This document shows, piece after piece, positions 48,701-64,000 of a stretch of 64,000 bases of DNA. Numbering within the stretch: the first letter of the stretch is position 1; every line of letters starts with the position of its first letter. Location of the stretch: NCBI GenBank assembly GCA_026745465.1, contig JACYXH010000320.1:62001-126000 (forward strand). Reading direction: 5' to 3'. The notes below the pieces were generated by a model, which had not been told where the DNA came from, did not search any database, and saw only the letters and a program-made list of their open reading frames with translations. The position numbers and the translations under genes were made by a program. Source of the stretch: Lota lota (Eukaryota > Chordata > Actinopteri > Gadiformes > Lotidae).

Positions 48701-49642
48701 CAGGTAGGGGGAGGAGGGGGCGTCGGCTACAGGTAGGGGGAGGAGGGGGGAGGAGTGGGGACGACATCGGCTACAGGTAGGGGGAGGAGGGGGGAGGAGG
48801 GGGGAGGAGGGGGGGCGTCGGCTACAGGTAGGGGGAGGAGGGGGCGTCGGCTACAGGTAGGGGGAGGAGGGGGGGCGTCGGCTACAGGTAGGGAGAGGAG
48901 GGGGGAGGAGTGGGGGGCATCGGCTACAGGTAGGTGGAGGAGGGGGGCGTCGCCTACAGGTAGGTGGAGGAGGGGGAGGAGTGGTGGGGGGCCTCCAGGA
49001 GGGGGGGGGGATGGTGTCCTCCGGGGCCACACCTCCTCACCCGCAGGGCCGTAGGAACACTATGGCCGCCTACCACCAGCCGAATGGACTTGGTGTTTCG
49101 GCTGAGCTGCTGGAGCATTGGGGTTGCCTTGTGTCCCTTGTATTTCCAATCTGGGATCAATAAAGTTCTATCTCATCTCATCTGACGGCTGCCGTCTCTC
49201 CCTCACGAAGCTTCGTGGCCGGTTCTGACGGCTACCTGTACGAGGGCCGTGGCTGGCGCAGGCAGGGGGCCCACACGCTGGGCCACAACGCAGAGGGCTA
49301 CGGCGTGGCCTTCATAGGGGACTACTCGTCCCGCCTGCCCAGCAACGGCTCGCTGGAGCTGGTGAGGGAGCGGCTGGCGCGCTGCGCGGTGGCCAGCGCC
49401 ACGCTGGTGGCTAACTACACGGTTCACGGCCACAGACAGCTGGTCAGCACCACCTGCCCCGGAGACGCGCTGTACCAAGAGATCACAGGGTGGACGCACT
49501 TTGGGGTGAGCAGCCTTCCAGTGCGGCCTCACGCCATTCCTGTACACGCTCCCCTGCATGGTGTGCAAGTACAGCAGTGTAGCACTGTCAAAAGGAGTAA
49601 GTCACTGTGTTTGTTTGTTGACAGGAGGTCACCGGAGTGTGA
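45200..49642 (+). CDS. pglyrp2: Long peptidoglycan-recognition protein / N-acetylmuramoyl-L-alanine amidase, six exons
   Basis: PGLYRP2-type proteins are secreted zinc amidases that cut the lactyl-alanine bond of peptidoglycan and damp its inflammatory activity. The model gives 476 residues: a signal peptide (residues 1-20, hydrophobic TLVVLTAWAA), a long N-terminal region (about 21-302), and the PGRP/amidase domain (303-476). The zinc ligands are present: His in YIHHT, His in VHGHR and Cys in TTCPGD. The catalytic Tyr in DIGYSF is also present, so the enzyme should be active. Zebrafish has more than one long PGRP. PGLYRP2 is favoured because human PGLYRP2 also lies beside WIZ; pglyrp6 is the alternative. 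Intron 4 holds about 30 copies of the donor region. AATAAA signals lie at 49,682 and 49,693. Confidence 0.86.
45631..45835. repeat. GT-rich run at the pglyrp2 exon 2 acceptor
   Basis: GTGTGT tracts broken by TATG, CTGTG and (TATG)n, reaching the GAAG acceptor. Confidence 0.93.
45838..46523 (+). CDS. pglyrp2: pglyrp2 exon 2 (N-terminal region, residues 22-250)
   Basis: It encodes ATLTWHMSDFIAAVEKLELS through the GC-rich N-terminal region of long PGRPs, with the motif SLDNPFLRHFLGPL, and ends ENFRQL. The acceptor GTGTGAAG closes a (GT)n-rich run of about 200 bp. The donor is CAGCTG|GTATTA, phase 0. Confidence 0.85.
46655..46745 (+). mobile_element. LINE-like 3' tail in pglyrp2 intron 2
   Basis: TTTAATGTGGGCCTGTGAAG, then CTGTGATAAAGGGCTATAA. 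A diverged relative of the element at 35.3 kb. Confidence 0.55.
46895..47051 (+). CDS. pglyrp2: pglyrp2 exon 3 (residues 251-302)
   Basis: It encodes VGRQRPLLARQVLRSLELQL and then KERNKVVALVNTEMKEFVLK, an amphipathic helical linker before the PGRP fold. The acceptor is TTATGTTAG and the donor is ATGG|GTGAGA, phase 1. Confidence 0.85.
47335..47454. repeat. Inverted repeat in pglyrp2 intron 3
   Basis: CCAAGAAGGAAGAAATATCT on the left pairs with its complement ending CTTCTTGG on the right. The inner palindrome AAATGTGGCACCATGG continues into its own complement. It lies 58 bp before exon 4. Confidence 0.85.
47513..47723 (+). CDS. pglyrp2: pglyrp2 exon 4 (first half of PGRP domain)
   Basis: It encodes DCPPIVPRCMWRAAPYRG, MYIHHT (zinc-ligand His), FESCAADMRAMQRFHQE and GWDDIGY(S). 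The acceptor is CTCCCCAG. The donor ACAG|GTAGGG, phase 2, is the first of about 30 tandem copies. Confidence 0.92.
47705..48965. repeat. Minisatellite at pglyrp2 intron 4 donor, about 30 units
   Basis: Each unit holds ATCGGCTACAG|GTAGGGGGAGG or a shortened form, with a variable GGAGGGGG tail, so unit length ranges from about 30 to 66 bp. The first unit is the true end of exon 4. Confidence 0.95.
49045..49190 (+). mobile_element. Rex1-type LINE 3' end in pglyrp2 intron 4
   Basis: Ends TCTGGGATCAATAAAGTTC followed by TATCTCATCTCATCT, the kind of tail attributed to CR1-like Rex1 elements. It contains an AATAAA just before exon 5. Confidence 0.5.
49211..49505 (+). CDS. pglyrp2: pglyrp2 exon 5 (second half of PGRP domain)
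   Basis: It encodes SFVAGSDGYLYEGRGWRRQG, AEGYGVAFIGDYSS, TVHGHRQLVSTTCPGDALYQ and TGWTHFG, including the second His and the Cys zinc ligands. The acceptor is TCACGAAG and the donor is TTTGGG|GTGAGC, phase 0. Confidence 0.92.
49625..49642 (+). CDS. pglyrp2: pglyrp2 exon 6 (last five residues and stop)
   Basis: The acceptor GTTGACAG|GAG gives EVTGV and then TGA, in phase with exon 5. The exon is short, so this end is less certain than the rest. Confidence 0.6.
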   Translation, partial: EVTGV

Positions 49643-49698
49643 CCCCGCTGCAGAAGACTACCGAGGTCAAAGAAGATGCATAATAAACCAACAATAAA

Positions 49699-50340
49699 AT
49701 AAACGTTTGTGGTGAAATTGGATGTTCATTACCTTTTTATTTTGTTTTGAACGCAAATGGTTGTTGAACACGCAACATATTTGTGTCGCCGCTAGAGAGC
49801 GCCAAACGCCCATTGGACAGCTTGTACCGTTTCCATTTAAAGAGTAATGTCATACTATTATGTCCTTTCTAGTGAAACTGCTACGCACATACAATCCATA
49901 GGACACACAGATTATCCAATATATAAGACATTTATGTTATTCAAAAATAAACCATACAAACCAAAAACTAGGCTACATGTTGATTAGCATTCAGTTCATT
50001 GTGTATCCTGTATAAATCGTGATTTATAAGATCAGCTATGCAATTATACAGAGGGACGGGATACAATCCTGCTAACTAATATGTGACATGCTCGCTGCGA
50101 GACCTCAATGGCATCCGTTGTCGGCTATTTTAACCACGTTCACATTCGCAAACCACTTCTTCACAAACAAACAGCGAACAGCCAGACCAGGAAAATCAAA
50201 ACCCAGCGACCCACAAAACTTCCACCTGAACAATAGGACTTGAACTTGGCCGTAGGGAGGCTTTTTGCAAACTCTACCCCCCTCCCACCCCACCCGTCGA
50301 CGTTACGTACGCAGCGGCAGCCTCGGCCTGCCCGGATAAC
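49699..50340. other. Intergenic DNA between pglyrp2 and wiz
   Basis: AT-rich to about 50,090, then more GC-rich towards the wiz first exon. No further gene seen. Confidence 0.6.
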
Positions 50341-63907
<13,567 letters not shown>

Positions 63908-63923
63908 GTAGGACCGCACCAAG

Positions 63924-63928
<5 letters not shown>

Positions 63929-64000
<72 letters not shown>
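63929..64000. repeat. (TG)n microsatellite at the right edge, wiz intron 11
   Basis: TG dinucleotides begin 21 bp after the exon 11 donor and run off the window. Confidence 0.97.

Overview
The window is vertebrate nuclear DNA, almost certainly from a ray-finned fish. Its genes have small exons, GT-AG introns and teleost-type SINE and LINE 3' ends. The very high density of long (CA)n, (CT)n and G/C homopolymer tracts and minisatellites is the style reported for cod-like fishes (Gadiformes). That placement is inference; no species-specific marker was seen.

Layout. Positions 1-30,569 hold no gene I can prove. This part contains microsatellites, minisatellites, degraded SINE/LINE pieces, an 80-bp near-perfect hairpin, a GC-rich promoter-like block near 22-24.4 kb with a minus-strand splice donor, and a weak two-exon candidate at 20.5-20.95 kb. 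From 30,570 to 63,907 there are four protein-coding genes: mcoln1 (minus, 13 coding exons, complete), trappc5 (minus, two coding exons, complete), a long PGLYRP2-type peptidoglycan-recognition amidase (plus, six exons, complete) and wiz (plus, 11 exons found, continuing past the right edge). Every splice junction in the four models joins in phase. The predicted lengths are 556, 188, 476 and at least 1,840 residues. In human, MCOLN1 and TRAPPC5 lie on 19p13.2 and PGLYRP2 and WIZ on 19p13.12, so the block is a compacted form of a familiar gene neighbourhood.

The genes do not form an operon-like unit. mcoln1 encodes the lysosomal TRPML1 cation channel and has two tandem perfect GTCACGTGAC (CLEAR/TFEB) sites just upstream of its start. 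trappc5 encodes a TRAPP vesicle-tethering subunit. pglyrp2 encodes a secreted amidase with its zinc ligands intact. wiz encodes the zinc-finger partner of G9a/GLP and CtBP.

The most striking observation is a recurring structure. In mcoln1 introns 3 and 11, in pglyrp2 intron 4 and in the trappc5 coding intron, a minisatellite has grown out of the exon-intron junction itself. Each repeat unit carries the exon edge together with a GT donor (or the AG acceptor) and an AGGT core, giving about 23, about 75, about 30 and about 7 tandem splice sites. A fifth array starts 5 bases beyond the mcoln1 intron 12 donor. Long microsatellites also occupy or adjoin the polypyrimidine tract of 8 of 29 acceptors. 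Two in-frame coding minisatellites (39 bp x 9 and 72 bp x 4) lie in the large wiz exon.
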